The notes below the pieces were generated by a model. It did not search any database. It was given only the letters and a program-made list of their open reading frames with translations, and had not been told where the DNA came from. Source: Shewanella sp. OPT22 (GTDB lineage: Bacteria > Pseudomonadota > Gammaproteobacteria > Enterobacterales > Shewanellaceae). Taken from it: DNA of 64,000 bases. The stretch covers positions 615,248-679,247 of the forward strand of contig NZ_PGVH01000043.1 of assembly GCF_004168585.1 (NCBI RefSeq), given 5' to 3'. The position numbers and the translations under genes are program-made. Below, piece by piece: positions 9,041 to 17,386 of the stretch; position 1 is the stretch's first letter; each line of letters begins with the position of its first letter.

Positions 9041-11225
9041 CTTCTAAAGCATCTTCCAATTTTTGATCCACCGAATCTTCTAAAAACTTATTAAATTCAG
9101 CTTCACGAAGTGCGGGACTGTATAAGAAACCTTGAGCCTGATGGCATTCTTGTTCACTTAAAAAGAATTCTTGCTCTTTCGTTTCTACACCTTCAGCAGT
9201 CAATGATAAATTTAGTGCTTTCGCCATTGCGATAATTGCACTTACAATCTCTCGGCTTTCTTTACTGACGCTAAGATCTGATATAAATGATCGATCAATT
9301 TTCAATTTTGAAATTGGAAACTGTTTTAAATATCGCATGGAGCTATAGCCAGTACCAAAGTCATCAATCGCTAAGCCCACACCCAATTCAGATAATTCAT
9401 GGCACAAATTCGTAGCAAAACGAATGTCTTCCATTAATTCTGTTTCGGTGATTTCGAGTATCAGAGATTGAGGCTTTATTTGGTAGCGATTCAATAGCCC
9501 CCAAACCTGCTCGAATAAATTTCCGCTAAAGAACTGTCTGGCTGACACATTGACATGCATCGTTAGTTCTCGATTATAGTGTTGCCATAAATTTAACTGG
9601 CGACACGCAGCCTCTAGAATCCATCCACCTATTGGTACTATCAATCCAGATTGTTCTGCTATATCAATAAAACTACCTGGATATAACACGCCTTTTTTTG
9701 GGTGATGCCAACGAATTAGCGCTTCAGCACCTGTATACTCACCCGATTTTAAATTTCTTAAAGGTTGATAATAAAGTTCGAGTTGTCGATTTCTAACTGC
9801 AGTATGTAAATCGCGTTCAATTTCACTATCTTCTTTGAAGGCATTCAACATAGTATGGTTGAATACTTGAATTGTTTTACCCTGTTTCTTTTTCGCTATT
9901 TGTAGCGCAATATCTGCACTCGTTAATGGAGAAACCAGCTCAACAACTGAGATAATATCAACAACAGCAATAGCTGGTTTAGGATCAATGGTATCTCGGT
10001 GGATTTGTGCAGGGGCTCTTAAATGTTGATAAAGTTTATCAGTAAAAGATTCAATACTTTCATCTTTTAAATCATTAATAAGCATTCCAAACTCATCACT
10101 TCCTACTCGCGCAATTTCCTTTGCTTTATGAATTTCAGCTAAATGACGGAGTCTTCTGGCCATTTCTTGAAGTAATGCATCACCTTTTTCATGACCATAG
10201 GTGTCATTAAAATTTTTAAATCCAACAAGGTCAATGAGAAATAAATACCCATTATTAGTAACTTCAAGCTCCTTATTAAAGTGAGCTCGATTATATAATC
10301 CAGTTAAAGCACATCTCCACGCTCTAACTTCTAACTCTTCTTGGTATCTGTGTTCCTCAGTGCAATCTTCACTGGTCATTAATGCGAAGTGATTACCACG
10401 GGAAGTAATAAAAGGTGAACAGCTGTATCGAATCCACAAACTTTTACCGTCGGGCTTTTTTAGTTCAACCTCATCGGAAACCGTTTGGCCTAAAACCACT
10501 CTCTCAAGCTGTTTTCGACCATACTCTGGCTTTTGCTTAAATAAGAACAAATTCCAAACAGGTTGACCAATAAAGTCAGAAGCTTTCTGACCGGTCCTTT
10601 TTCCGTAAGCATCATTTACAAACTCTACGTTTTCCGTGTGTAGATTCACGATCATTGTAACTTGATCAGACTGCTCGGCTGCGCATTTAAATAAGGTTAG
10701 AAGTTCGTTTTGCTCATAGCTATTGCGAGTGGCGAGAGTAAGAGCAAGCTGATCCGCTACTTGGCAAGCGATGTATATTTCACTATCGGTCCAATTCCTT
10801 TGTTCATGCGCTCTTTCAAGGTTCAACACGCCTTCTAGGCGCCCATTAATTCTAATCGACACATCCAAGAGTGAAGCTATATCAAAAGGTTCTAGATAAG
10901 TTTTACGAATTTCATCAACACGGTGATCAGCTTTAGCATCGTTAACATCGATGTGCCTACTATTTTTAAGAAGCTCTAAATACTCAGGATAAACGTTACA
11001 CTCTACAGTATTGTCACTCCGTAAATTCGAAAGCGGCCCCTGATTTGCTACCAGTTCAAAGCGATCTTGTTCTTGTGTTAATAACCAAACGCTGACGGCA
11101 GTTAGATTCAGGTTATTTAAGAGTAACTCAGTTGCGAATTCTGACGTTTTTGTAAAGTCACCATTTTGTTTTGGCTTAGAATTCACAATTGATTCAACAA
11201 TGTGCTGATACTTACGGCGCTTCAC
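9018..11225 (-). CDS. GAF-PAS-GGDEF-EAL cyclic-di-GMP protein, probable phosphodiesterase
   Basis: A 735-residue cytoplasmic signalling protein. Order: GAF-like sensor (about 20-165), PAS domain (about 175-300), GGDEF (about 303-460), EAL (about 472-725). The GGDEF active site reads GSDEF (residues 375-379): the second Gly is Ser and there is no RxxD inhibitory site before it, so cyclase activity is doubtful and the domain may only bind GTP or regulate. The EAL domain keeps its key residues: EALIRW at 501-506, an Asn in VNVSARQF, Glu in EITETELMED, DDFGTGYSS from 621, KIDRSFI, and AEGVE. I infer c-di-GMP hydrolysis. Single gene, convergent with the SDR operon. Confidence 0.9.
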   Translation of the reverse strand: MKRRKYQHIVESIVNSKPKQNGDFTKTSEFATELLLNNLNLTAVSVWLLTQEQDRFELVANQGPLSNLRSDNTVECNVYPEYLELLKNSRHIDVNDAKADHRVDEIRKTYLEPFDIASLLDVSIRINGRLEGVLNLERAHEQRNWTDSEIYIACQVADQLALTLATRNSYEQNELLTLFKCAAEQSDQVTMIVNLHTENVEFVNDAYGKRTGQKASDFIGQPVWNLFLFKQKPEYGRKQLERVVLGQTVSDEVELKKPDGKSLWIRYSCSPFITSRGNHFALMTSEDCTEEHRYQEELEVRAWRCALTGLYNRAHFNKELEVTNNGYLFLIDLVGFKNFNDTYGHEKGDALLQEMARRLRHLAEIHKAKEIARVGSDEFGMLINDLKDESIESFTDKLYQHLRAPAQIHRDTIDPKPAIAVVDIISVVELVSPLTSADIALQIAKKKQGKTIQVFNHTMLNAFKEDSEIERDLHTAVRNRQLELYYQPLRNLKSGEYTGAEALIRWHHPKKGVLYPGSFIDIAEQSGLIVPIGGWILEAACRQLNLWQHYNRELTMHVNVSARQFFSGNLFEQVWGLLNRYQIKPQSLILEITETELMEDIRFATNLCHELSELGVGLAIDDFGTGYSSMRYLKQFPISKLKIDRSFISDLSVSKESREIVSAIIAMAKALNLSLTAEGVETKEQEFFLSEQECHQAQGFLYSPALREAEFNKFLEDSVDQKLEDALEETLHLSM

Positions 11226-11303
11226 GTATTTCCCTTACATTTGCCTAATGGCAACAATGTTTATTCTTTTTATTTCGATTGAGCAGAATACTCGAAACAG
11301 TAA

Positions 11304-11603
11304 TTAAAGTCCTAACTTCTGCATTTGAAAGAGCATTTTTTCAACGGCAACGTCGAACTCAAGCTTTAAAATCAAGCTGTGTTCGCTTTTATCGATGTTG
11401 TATTTTACTGTTTCAAATTGTTTCTGAGCTTCACTTACCAGTGATACTACTTCTAACTCTGTTTGTTCTGTTAAATCGAATTTTATTTCTAATACGTTAT
11501 CTTCTTCATTTATCACTGCACCAATATCTAGTGTCGAGCCACACGTAGTGCAGTTATCATTGATGTCTAAATTTTGTGCTTCTTTAATCGCTTTCATTTT
11601 CAT
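11304..11603 (-). CDS. DUF406 (YfcZ/YiiS-like) family protein
   Basis: About 99 residues. The motif CTTCGSTLDIG resembles the Cys-rich N-terminal CC-x-C-x-DVGT signature of the E. coli YfcZ/YiiS family, followed by an amphipathic helix and a final beta/helix segment ending in EKMLFQMQKL. Family function is unknown; in some gammaproteobacteria members lie near fatty-acid degradation genes. The start is uncertain: a GTG at 11624 would add seven residues; I prefer the internal ATG. The assignment is by pattern only. Confidence 0.6.
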   Translation of the reverse strand: MKMKAIKEAQNLDINDNCTTCGSTLDIGAVINEEDNVLEIKFDLTEQTELEVVSLVSEAQKQFETVKYNIDKSEHSLILKLEFDVAVEKMLFQMQKLGL

Positions 11604-11662
11604 ACCCAAAACCAAATTTGACACATTATATTTGAATGCGGTTTCCGAATTCCTGATTTAGA

Positions 11663-12142
11663 TCACGCCGTCTCAATCAACTTTGCCATCGTTCTTTGCT
11701 GTTGAAGTTGATCTATAAAAGCGAGTTTCATGTTTTTTGGTTTAACTTCTTCAATATTTTTGTATCGATTAATTGTAAGTAAATCGCAATTTTCCAAGAC
11801 TCTTTGAATTGGTGACGGTACTTCGCCTCTGAAAACAAGCGGTTCAGGATTCAAAGACTCTCGTAAGCGGAATTCGATGTGGCCTTGTGTGTGAAAGACC
11901 TCACTATGTTCTTTTGATTCAGTTTCAGTTGAAAGGTCTTCTTCTAAACGAGCTTCATGCGGAAGTTCGAAGTGGTCTCTCAGATCAATACCGTTTATTA
12001 ATTCAAACTGAGCCATATCTCGCACATCTTGTGAAAGCAAAGCTAAAATGAGTGCAAAGTCACCGCGACGATTAGTTTCAGCCGCTTTATTTAGCGATAA
12101 ACCAATATCGAGTTCATTTTTTAACACTCGCTCAATTTGCAT
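11663..12142 (-). CDS. Conserved hypothetical protein (possibly VC2046/SO_2500-like)
   Basis: 159 residues from the ATG at 12142; an ATG at 12160 would add MFCWFF, which looks spurious. Features: LNKAAETNRRGDFALILALLSQDV, split here as LNKAAETNRRGDF and ALILALLSQDV near the N-terminus, a charged middle, and a basic C-terminus. It recalls a conserved family of Vibrio and Shewanella of unknown function, but I cannot confirm that. No signal peptide or membrane segment. Confidence 0.6.
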   Translation of the reverse strand: MQIERVLKNELDIGLSLNKAAETNRRGDFALILALLSQDVRDMAQFELINGIDLRDHFELPHEARLEEDLSTETESKEHSEVFHTQGHIEFRLRESLNPEPLVFRGEVPSPIQRVLENCDLLTINRYKNIEEVKPKNMKLAFIDQLQQQRTMAKLIETA

Positions 12143-12221
12143 AAAAAACCAACAAAACAACTACTTCTAATCAATTTATCGGCAAAGAAATCGATTACTT
12201 TAATTTTTTTTAAATTCTTTC

Positions 12222-12259
12222 TTTACATGGTTCTAAAATCTGACTACTATTGCCGCCGC
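12222..12259 (+). promoter_or_regulatory. Promoter of the tRNA-Tyr array, stringent-type
   Basis: A -35 like TTTACA (12222-12227), a 17-bp spacer, and a -10 like TACTAT (12245-12250) are followed at once by a GC-rich discriminator TGCCGCCGC. A GC-rich discriminator is characteristic of stable-RNA promoters repressed by ppGpp. The first tRNA starts 8 bases later. Confidence 0.7.
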
Positions 12260-12266
12260 AAATTGA

Positions 12267-12351
12267 GGAGGGGTTCCCGAGTGGCCAAAGGGATCAGACT
12301 GTAAATCTGACGGCTCTGCCTTCGAAGGTTCGAATCCTTCTCCCTCCACCA
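12267..12351 (+). tRNA. tRNA-Tyr (GTA), copy 1
   Basis: 85-base class II tRNA with long variable arm, closely similar to E. coli tRNA-Tyr. The anticodon GTA is at 12301-12303 (GACTGTAAATC loop), the T arm is GGTTCGAATCC, and the 3' CCA is encoded. The acceptor stem GGAGGGG pairs with TCCCTCC, including one G-T wobble. Confidence 0.97.
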
Positions 12352-12382
12352 TTTTGCGACAAAAATTGAATAAAAATGCACC

Positions 12383-12467
12383 GGAGGGGTTCCCGAGTGG
12401 CCAAAGGGATCAGACTGTAAATCTGACGGCTCCGCCTTCGAAGGTTCGAATCCTTCTCCCTCCACCA
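12383..12467 (+). tRNA. tRNA-Tyr (GTA), copy 2
   Basis: Same 85-base gene as copy 1, except one base in the long variable arm (CTCCGCC instead of CTCTGCC). It follows copy 1 by 31 bases and has no promoter of its own, so it is probably processed from a common transcript. Confidence 0.97.
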
Positions 12468-12491
12468 TTTTTCATTCAATATCTCCAAGAT

Positions 12492-12576
12492 GGAGGGGTT
12501 CCCGAGTGGCCAAAGGGATCAGACTGTAAATCTGACGGCTCTGCCTTCGAAGGTTCGAATCCTTCTCCCTCCACCA
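12492..12576 (+). tRNA. tRNA-Tyr (GTA), copy 3
   Basis: Identical in sequence to copy 1. It follows copy 2 by 24 bases and ends with encoded CCA. The next gene (PLP enzyme) starts about 80 bases downstream without an obvious terminator between. Confidence 0.97.
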
Positions 12577-12656
12577 TCTTTTAAATCTAAATATCTCTAT
12601 ATTTACCTCACAATATCTTATATTCTTTTGCTCATTCTGAGTTAATGGATTTTTAT

Positions 12657-13697
12657 ATGAGTAGTGAGTGGGTTAATAACGCCATAAAAAAAATTGATGC
12701 GGACTTTCAACGAAGTGCTGATACACATCTAATCAAGCTTGATATTCCGTCTTTAACTGGAATTGATTTATATCTTAAAGATGAAAGTACTCACCCTACT
12801 GGTAGCTTAAAACATCGATTAGCACGTTCTCTATTTCTTTATGCGCTCTGCAATGGCTGGATTAAAGAAAACACAACAGTTATTGAGTCATCTTCAGGAA
12901 GCACTGCGGTATCAGAAGCTTACTTTGCTCGATTACTCGGCCTGAGATTCATCGCCGTCATGCCAAAATCAACAGCAAAAAGAAAAGTCGAGCAAATTGA
13001 GTTCTACGGTGGTGAATGTCACTTTGTTGAACACTCTAGTGAGATTTATGCCGAGTCAGAACGATTAGCTAAAAAACTGAACGGTCACTACATGGATCAA
13101 TTCACTTACGCAGAGAGAGCTACCGATTGGCGTGGTAATAACAACATTGCTGAATCGATCTTCTCACAAATGGAAAAAGAACCTCATCCGATTCCCAACT
13201 GGATTGTCATGAGCCCTGGTACTGGCGGTACTTCAGCAACCATCGGCCGCTTTATTCGTTATCAATGCTTGGATACTCAATTGATGGTCGTTGATCCTGA
13301 GAATTCTGTTTTTTTTGATTACTTTCACTCTAAAGATAAATCCCTTACATGCTGTACTGGCAGTAAAATTGAAGGTATTGGCCGACCAAGGCCTGAACCA
13401 TCTTTCATCTGTGGTGTAATAAATGAGATGCGGAAAGTACCTGACGCAGCTTCTATTGCTACAATCCACTGGTTAGAGCAGCTCATAGGAAGAAAAGCTG
13501 GAGCATCTACAGGTACTAATTTGTACGGTGCGTTACAACTTGCCATTGAAATGAGAGACAAAGATGAGAGAGGCTCTATTGTTACCTTGCTTTGTGACTC
13601 AGGAAATCGTTATTTAGATACGTATTACAATACGACTTGGATTGAAGAGAACGTGGGTGGACTGGAAGAGTTTAATTATTTTTTAAGCAACATATAG
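12657..13697 (+). CDS. PLP-dependent cysteine synthase-like enzyme (fold type II)
   Basis: 346 residues from the ATG at 12657 (a GGA lies 7-8 bases upstream; an ATG at 12645 would add four residues). Beta-family PLP enzyme: the cofactor lysine lies in TGSLKHR (about Lys52), the substrate loop is [18 protein letters not shown], and the phosphate-binding loop is [27 protein letters not shown] resembles the active-site loop of cysteine synthase/cystathionine beta-synthase relatives. Related proteins act as cysteine synthase or cysteine desulfhydrase; sequence alone does not tell which. No partner genes of sulfur metabolism lie beside it. Confidence 0.82.
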   Translation: MSSEWVNNAIKKIDADFQRSADTHLIKLDIPSLTGIDLYLKDESTHPTGSLKHRLARSLFLYALCNGWIKENTTVIESSSGSTAVSEAYFARLLGLRFIAVMPKSTAKRKVEQIEFYGGECHFVEHSSEIYAESERLAKKLNGHYMDQFTYAERATDWRGNNNIAESIFSQMEKEPHPIPNWIVMSPGTGGTSATIGRFIRYQCLDTQLMVVDPENSVFFDYFHSKDKSLTCCTGSKIEGIGRPRPEPSFICGVINEMRKVPDAASIATIHWLEQLIGRKAGASTGTNLYGALQLAIEMRDKDERGSIVTLLCDSGNRYLDTYYNTTWIEENVGGLEEFNYFLSNI

Positions 13698-13723
13698 TGC
13701 CTTAAGTGCTTAATTGTTGGCGA

Positions 13724-14032
13724 CTATGAATTTATATGTATCGATGAAAGTGCTGCAACCATTGCTTGATTCAATTCTTGCAATCCACTTTGTACTCCTT
13801 TCATGCCGTGGCTGACACTTGCAGCCTGTTTTACAGACACCGAGTTTGCATGAATTTTACTTGATTCGTATTTCTGCTGAGCATTTATTAACATCGAAAC
13901 TAAAAAGTCATGAACTTTTTGATTGTTCTTAATTTTAGTTTCTATGTTTGAATGATTTGATTTCAATTGAGCTTGAATATCGCTCATAGAAATATGTTTA
14001 TTTATGTTCGAAACCGACGTCAAATCACACAT
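13724..14032 (-). CDS. Small Ser/Asn-rich helical protein, triad member 1
   Basis: 102 residues, unrecognised. No Sec signal peptide. The N-terminus is Ser/Asn-rich (CDLTSVSNINKHISMSD), the middle is a long amphipathic helix with heptad-like spacing, and the C-terminus carries GMKGVQSGLQELNQAMVAAL. That segment aligns with GTHGVQKGVQKLQMSIADLM of triad member 3. A strong AGGAG ribosome binding site precedes the ATG. A hairpin separates it from the gene upstream (member 2). Small size, helical content, polar N-terminus and lack of a signal peptide would fit a secreted component or translocator-like protein, but this is inference. Confidence 0.6.
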   Translation of the reverse strand: MCDLTSVSNINKHISMSDIQAQLKSNHSNIETKIKNNQKVHDFLVSMLINAQQKYESSKIHANSVSVKQAASVSHGMKGVQSGLQELNQAMVAALSSIHINS

Positions 14033-14054
14033 TATTCTGCTCCTGCATTAAATA

Positions 14055-14088
14055 AATTAAGCCAGATTTATCTGAAACTGGCTTAATT
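14055..14088 (-). terminator. Hairpin between triad members 2 and 1 (terminator or attenuator)
   Basis: 11-bp perfect stem AATTAAGCCAG / CTGGCTTAATT with a 12-base loop. On the - strand it is followed by TTATTTAATG, a weak U-rich tail. It lies after the stop of member 2 and before the ribosome binding site of member 1, so it could lower expression of member 1 relative to member 2 or stabilise the upstream mRNA. Confidence 0.5.
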
Positions 14089-14102
14089 GGAGAAGTTTAG
14101 GA

Positions 14103-14456
14103 TTAGCCTTTTGCTGAAGGAGCGCTACCTGAAAGTGCTTGCATCAATCCTTTAATAAGGCTGCCCATTTCACTTTGAAGATCTTGTGAACCTTTAGCGC
14201 CTTTAACTGCTGCATGCTTCGCAGCATTTGCATTCGCTTTGCCAGCTAAAGACATATCTTTCTTTTGATCTTTTGAAACTTCAAGAAGCATCGTCATAAA
14301 TTGTAATAAAGCTTCAATTTCTTTTTTTAACTTGTCATTTTTCTTCGCTACGTTGTCCATTGCATTTGATGTATCAACGCCATCGTTTTTGCTTGGAGCA
14401 TCAACATTATTTACTGTTGAAGTATTTGCATTGCTTGCTGAGCTTACACTAGTCAT
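14103..14456 (-). CDS. Small Ser/Asn-rich helical protein, triad member 2
   Basis: 117 residues, unrecognised. The first 40 residues are Ser/Asn/Thr/Asp-rich and look disordered. Next comes a hydrophobic amphipathic helix (KKEIEALLQFMTMLLEVS), an Ala/Lys/Gly-rich linker, and a final helix SEMGSLIKGLMQALSG ending APSAKG. No Sec signal. An AGAGG ribosome binding site precedes the ATG. The C-terminal helix (KGAKGSQDLQSEMGSLIKGL) resembles the C-terminal segments of members 1 and 3, less clearly than those two resemble each other. Confidence 0.6.
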   Translation of the reverse strand: MTSVSSASNANTSTVNNVDAPSKNDGVDTSNAMDNVAKKNDKLKKEIEALLQFMTMLLEVSKDQKKDMSLAGKANANAAKHAAVKGAKGSQDLQSEMGSLIKGLMQALSGSAPSAKG

Positions 14457-14556
14457 AATTTCTACCTCTCAATTTTTGGCTTACCTTAACTATAGGTGTT
14501 TAAAATAAGTACGATACTGTTAAAATTAATGTTCTTCCAACAACTGGTATTACCAG

Positions 14557-15093
14557 TTACCCGCCTGCGCTTGCAACAGCGACTGAAATTGCACTCATTA
14601 AATCAGCAATACTCATCTGAAGCTTTTGAACACCTTTCTGTACTCCATGAGTACCTGCAACTAACTGAGGAATTTTTAATGGGACTGCCGGAGCTAACGT
14701 TTCAGTATGTGTTTGCAAGTGACCATTACCATCATTAGTAATATGAATCATCGTATGACCTACGATATAAAATCGATCTGCGCCCGCATTCCCTTTATTC
14801 ATTTTTTGTTTGATAGCTTCGATCGTCTCTTGAGGGGTCAAACCAGCAAGCTCAAGCTCACGATTCATTTCTTCTTTAACTTTCTTATCTATTTCTTTAC
14901 TTGTGTCGTCTTTCGTCAAATTATTCATCATCAACAATAACTGCTGCATAGAATAATTTATCTTGTCATTCTGATGACAACACTCAGAAACACGCTGAAA
15001 GTTATTTGAATTATTGCTTTGCGACTTCTGTTTGTCTGGCTTAAAAATCTGTGAGCAAGTTGGAGCATTGCTCGAATTGATGTTTATAGACAT
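14557..15093 (-). CDS. Small Ser/Asn-rich protein, triad member 3
   Basis: 178 residues, unrecognised. The N-terminal 40 residues are rich in Ser, Asn and Gln with a few Cys, the kind of polar disordered leader seen on type III secretion substrates. A helical section follows (YSMQQLLLMMNN...), then a compact part with VGHTMIHITNDGNGH, then a C-terminal helix with GTHGVQKGVQKLQMSIADLM ending ASAGG. A near-ideal GGAGGAT ribosome binding site lies 7 bases before the ATG, so high expression is likely. It is the first gene of the triad; its promoter must lie in 15094-15210. Confidence 0.62.
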   Translation of the reverse strand: MSININSSNAPTCSQIFKPDKQKSQSNNSNNFQRVSECCHQNDKINYSMQQLLLMMNNLTKDDTSKEIDKKVKEEMNRELELAGLTPQETIEAIKQKMNKGNAGADRFYIVGHTMIHITNDGNGHLQTHTETLAPAVPLKIPQLVAGTHGVQKGVQKLQMSIADLMSAISVAVASAGG

Positions 15094-15210
15094 TTTTCTA
15101 TCCTCCGAGGGATTAACCTACTCTAAGAATAGAAAAATGAAATTCATAGTTATATCGATAAGAAATGATTTATGCACCCAAGTGGTATGACCAGGGAGTG
15201 ATTATAAAAG

Positions 15211-15879
15211 TTAATCAATATTCAAGTATTTATGAGTTTGAACGGACAAACGCCAATTTCGCTCAATGCACACTCTCATTGCTAATTCAGTTGCCCTTGG
15301 TTTTTGACTAATGGGTTGCAAGCAAACCGTTTTATTTTTGAGTTCGGTGTTACCTAAGAGTTCATCCAGCTCATCGATATGACTTTGCTTGGCAATGGGA
15401 TGTTTAATTTCGTTTGCCCTATCTAATGCTTGTTGCAAAACGTTATAGCCACCTTTCATATTGATTTTAGGTGAAACAGTAACGTAGGTTTCATCGCTAC
15501 AAAGAACCTCGAACGTTCCGCTGGTTTCGATCTGAGTTAAATATCCGGCATCATTGAGCTTTGTTGTGAGTTCGGTTAAATCATGAATACAAGGCTCTCC
15601 ACCAGTAATCACTACCAATTTTGCGTTGAACCCCTTTCGTTCGAATGCATTAATCAAGCTTATGGCGTCATGTTCAGCCCATCTTCCAACTGTACCATCA
15701 ACTTGAATAACTAACTCTTTGTCGACTTTATTTTCAGATAACACGTCCCATGTCTGCTGAGTATCACACCAACTGCATCCAACTGGACAGCCTTGTAAAC
15801 GAACGAAAATCGCAGGAATGCCTGTATGGCTACCTTCTCCTTGAATCGTTTCAAAGACTTCATTTATCGGATATTGCAT
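15211..15879 (-). CDS. queE: 7-carboxy-7-deazaguanine synthase QueE
   Basis: Radical SAM enzyme that converts 6-carboxy-tetrahydropterin to 7-carboxy-7-deazaguanine in preQ0/queuosine biosynthesis. 222 residues from the ATG at 15879, which has an AGG 9 bases upstream; an upstream start at 15939 adds an unlikely leader. The iron-sulfur cysteines are Cys31, Cys35 and Cys38 in GCPVGCSWCDT, the form of the E. coli-type QueE, and GGEP binds SAM. It is divergent from queC, the next pathway enzyme, so the two share an intergenic control region. Confidence 0.93.
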   Translation of the reverse strand: MQYPINEVFETIQGEGSHTGIPAIFVRLQGCPVGCSWCDTQQTWDVLSENKVDKELVIQVDGTVGRWAEHDAISLINAFERKGFNAKLVVITGGEPCIHDLTELTTKLNDAGYLTQIETSGTFEVLCSDETYVTVSPKINMKGGYNVLQQALDRANEIKHPIAKQSHIDELDELLGNTELKNKTVCLQPISQKPRATELAMRVCIERNWRLSVQTHKYLNID

Positions 15880-16062
15880 ATAAAAAACCTGAAAATAAAA
15901 ACGGGTTGCATTTATAGTGGATTTTAACAGAATCTGCAACTCGTTAAGTCGTGATCTCTTTCAAGTTTATTTAATTTCTATGATTATCAAATTATCAACG
16001 GTTTTCATTACACAATGGCTGAGCTAAACTGCTTACCTAATTAACCTATTTGTAAAGAAATC

Positions 16063-16761
16063 ATGTCTAAAGCAGTAATTGTTTTCAGTGGTGGTCAAGA
16101 TTCTACAACTTGTTTAGTCCAAGCCTTAGCAGAATATGATGAAGTTCATGCGATCACCTTTGATTATGGTCAGCGACACAGTGATGAAATAGAAAGAGCA
16201 AAATTGCTGGCTAAAAAGTTTAATATCGCTAGTCACAAGATTATGGATGTTTCTCTACTTAATGAACTGGCAATCTCCGCTTTAACCAGAGACTCTATTC
16301 CTGTATCACATACTCTTATGGATAACGGTTTACCTAATACTTTTGTACCAGGCAGGAACATCTTGTTTTTAACTCTAGCAGGCATATACGCCTATCAGCT
16401 TGGGGCAAAGACGGTGATTACAGGTGTGTGTGAAACAGACTTTTCTGGCTACCCCGATTGTCGAGATGACTTCGTTAAAGCAATGAATTCGGCATTGAAG
16501 CTGGGCATGGAATACCCGCTCACCATCAAAACACCTTTAATGTGGCTTGATAAGGCAGAAACTTGGGCTTTAGCTGACAAGTATCACGAGCTTGAAACAG
16601 TTCGTTATGAAACACTCACTTGCTACAACGGCATCATTGGTGATGGCTGTGGTGACTGCCCTGCATGTGACTTAAGATCAAACGGACTTAATGAATATTT
16701 AAATAATAAATCAGCAGTAATGGATTCTCTGGAAAATAAATCTCGTGCAGAATTGGATTAA
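16063..16761 (+). CDS. queC: 7-cyano-7-deazaguanine synthase QueC
   Basis: ATP-dependent conversion of 7-carboxy-7-deazaguanine to preQ0. 232 residues. The PP-loop SGGQDST lies at about residues 9-15, DYGQRH follows, and the C-terminal zinc site consists of Cys187, Cys196, Cys199 and Cys202 (CGDCPAC). Length is normal. The 3' end overlaps the rhombosortase gene by 17 bases, so the two are cotranscribed. Confidence 0.95.
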   Translation: MSKAVIVFSGGQDSTTCLVQALAEYDEVHAITFDYGQRHSDEIERAKLLAKKFNIASHKIMDVSLLNELAISALTRDSIPVSHTLMDNGLPNTFVPGRNILFLTLAGIYAYQLGAKTVITGVCETDFSGYPDCRDDFVKAMNSALKLGMEYPLTIKTPLMWLDKAETWALADKYHELETVRYETLTCYNGIIGDGCGDCPACDLRSNGLNEYLNNKSAVMDSLENKSRAELD

Positions 16762-17365
16762 CAAATACTTCGGACAAACATTCAGTTTAGGTATGGGGAT
16801 CACCTTGATCTCCTCCCTACTCTTTTTACTTAACGACTATACCTCTGCTGTCGACCATTACCTAGTTTACGATAGAGAACTCATTTCATCTGGAATGTAT
16901 TGGCAGCTCATAACGGGAAATTTGCTTCATTCCAATATTTGGCATTTATTACTCAATCTAGCAGGTCTCTGGGTAATCCTATCCATTCATGCCATGCACT
17001 ATACAAGAAAGCAGATATGGCTTTTATTTTGGCTTTTTTGTTTACTAGAGGGGATTGGTCTGTATTTGTTTTCACCACAATTAGAGGCATATGTTGGTTT
17101 ATCCGGCATGCTACATGCCCTTTTCACATTTGGGGCAATTTGTGACATCAGATTTAAATTCAAATCAGGTTGGCTATTACTTGCAGGTGTTGTTGCAAAA
17201 GTGACACACGAACAACTTTATGGTGCGAGTACAGAAGTTACGCAAATGATAGGCACTCGGGTTGCTACTGAATCACATTTAACAGGAGTTATTATTGGAG
17301 TCATAATTGCTCTTTTGTTTGTTTGCCTTCAACATGGTCGAAAGCGCCTAAAACATGAACAATAA
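16745..17365 (+). CDS. rrtA: Rhombosortase (rhomboid-family GlyGly-CTERM protease)
   Basis: Intramembrane serine protease predicted to process proteins with a GlyGly-CTERM tail at the cell surface. 206 residues with about six membrane helices. The catalytic Ser is in [10 protein letters not shown], the form typical of rhombosortases, and the catalytic His is in [27 protein letters not shown] matches the conserved rhomboid helix 2. It starts with GTG inside the queC coding region (17-base overlap). None of the envelope proteins in this window carries a GlyGly-CTERM tail, so its substrates are elsewhere. Confidence 0.85.
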   Translation: MQNWINKYFGQTFSLGMGITLISSLLFLLNDYTSAVDHYLVYDRELISSGMYWQLITGNLLHSNIWHLLLNLAGLWVILSIHAMHYTRKQIWLLFWLFCLLEGIGLYLFSPQLEAYVGLSGMLHALFTFGAICDIRFKFKSGWLLLAGVVAKVTHEQLYGASTEVTQMIGTRVATESHLTGVIIGVIIALLFVCLQHGRKRLKHEQ

Positions 17366-17386
17366 ATAATCACATCAAAATACCTT

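Noticed and set aside
12267-12576. tRNA genes as an integration site for a mobile island
   Set aside because: No integrase and no repeat of a tRNA 3' end on the right-hand side; the repeats are full tRNA genes.
12247-12584. Open frames on both strands through the tRNA-Tyr array
   Set aside because: They are readthrough of the three tRNA genes; the repeated peptide is just the repeated tRNA.
13724-15093. Reading the triad as a phage or pilin locus
   Set aside because: No phage genes, prepilin leader or assembly genes lie nearby.
15940-16062. preQ1 riboswitch between queE and queC
   Set aside because: I looked for the preQ1 core sequence and pseudoknot and found none.
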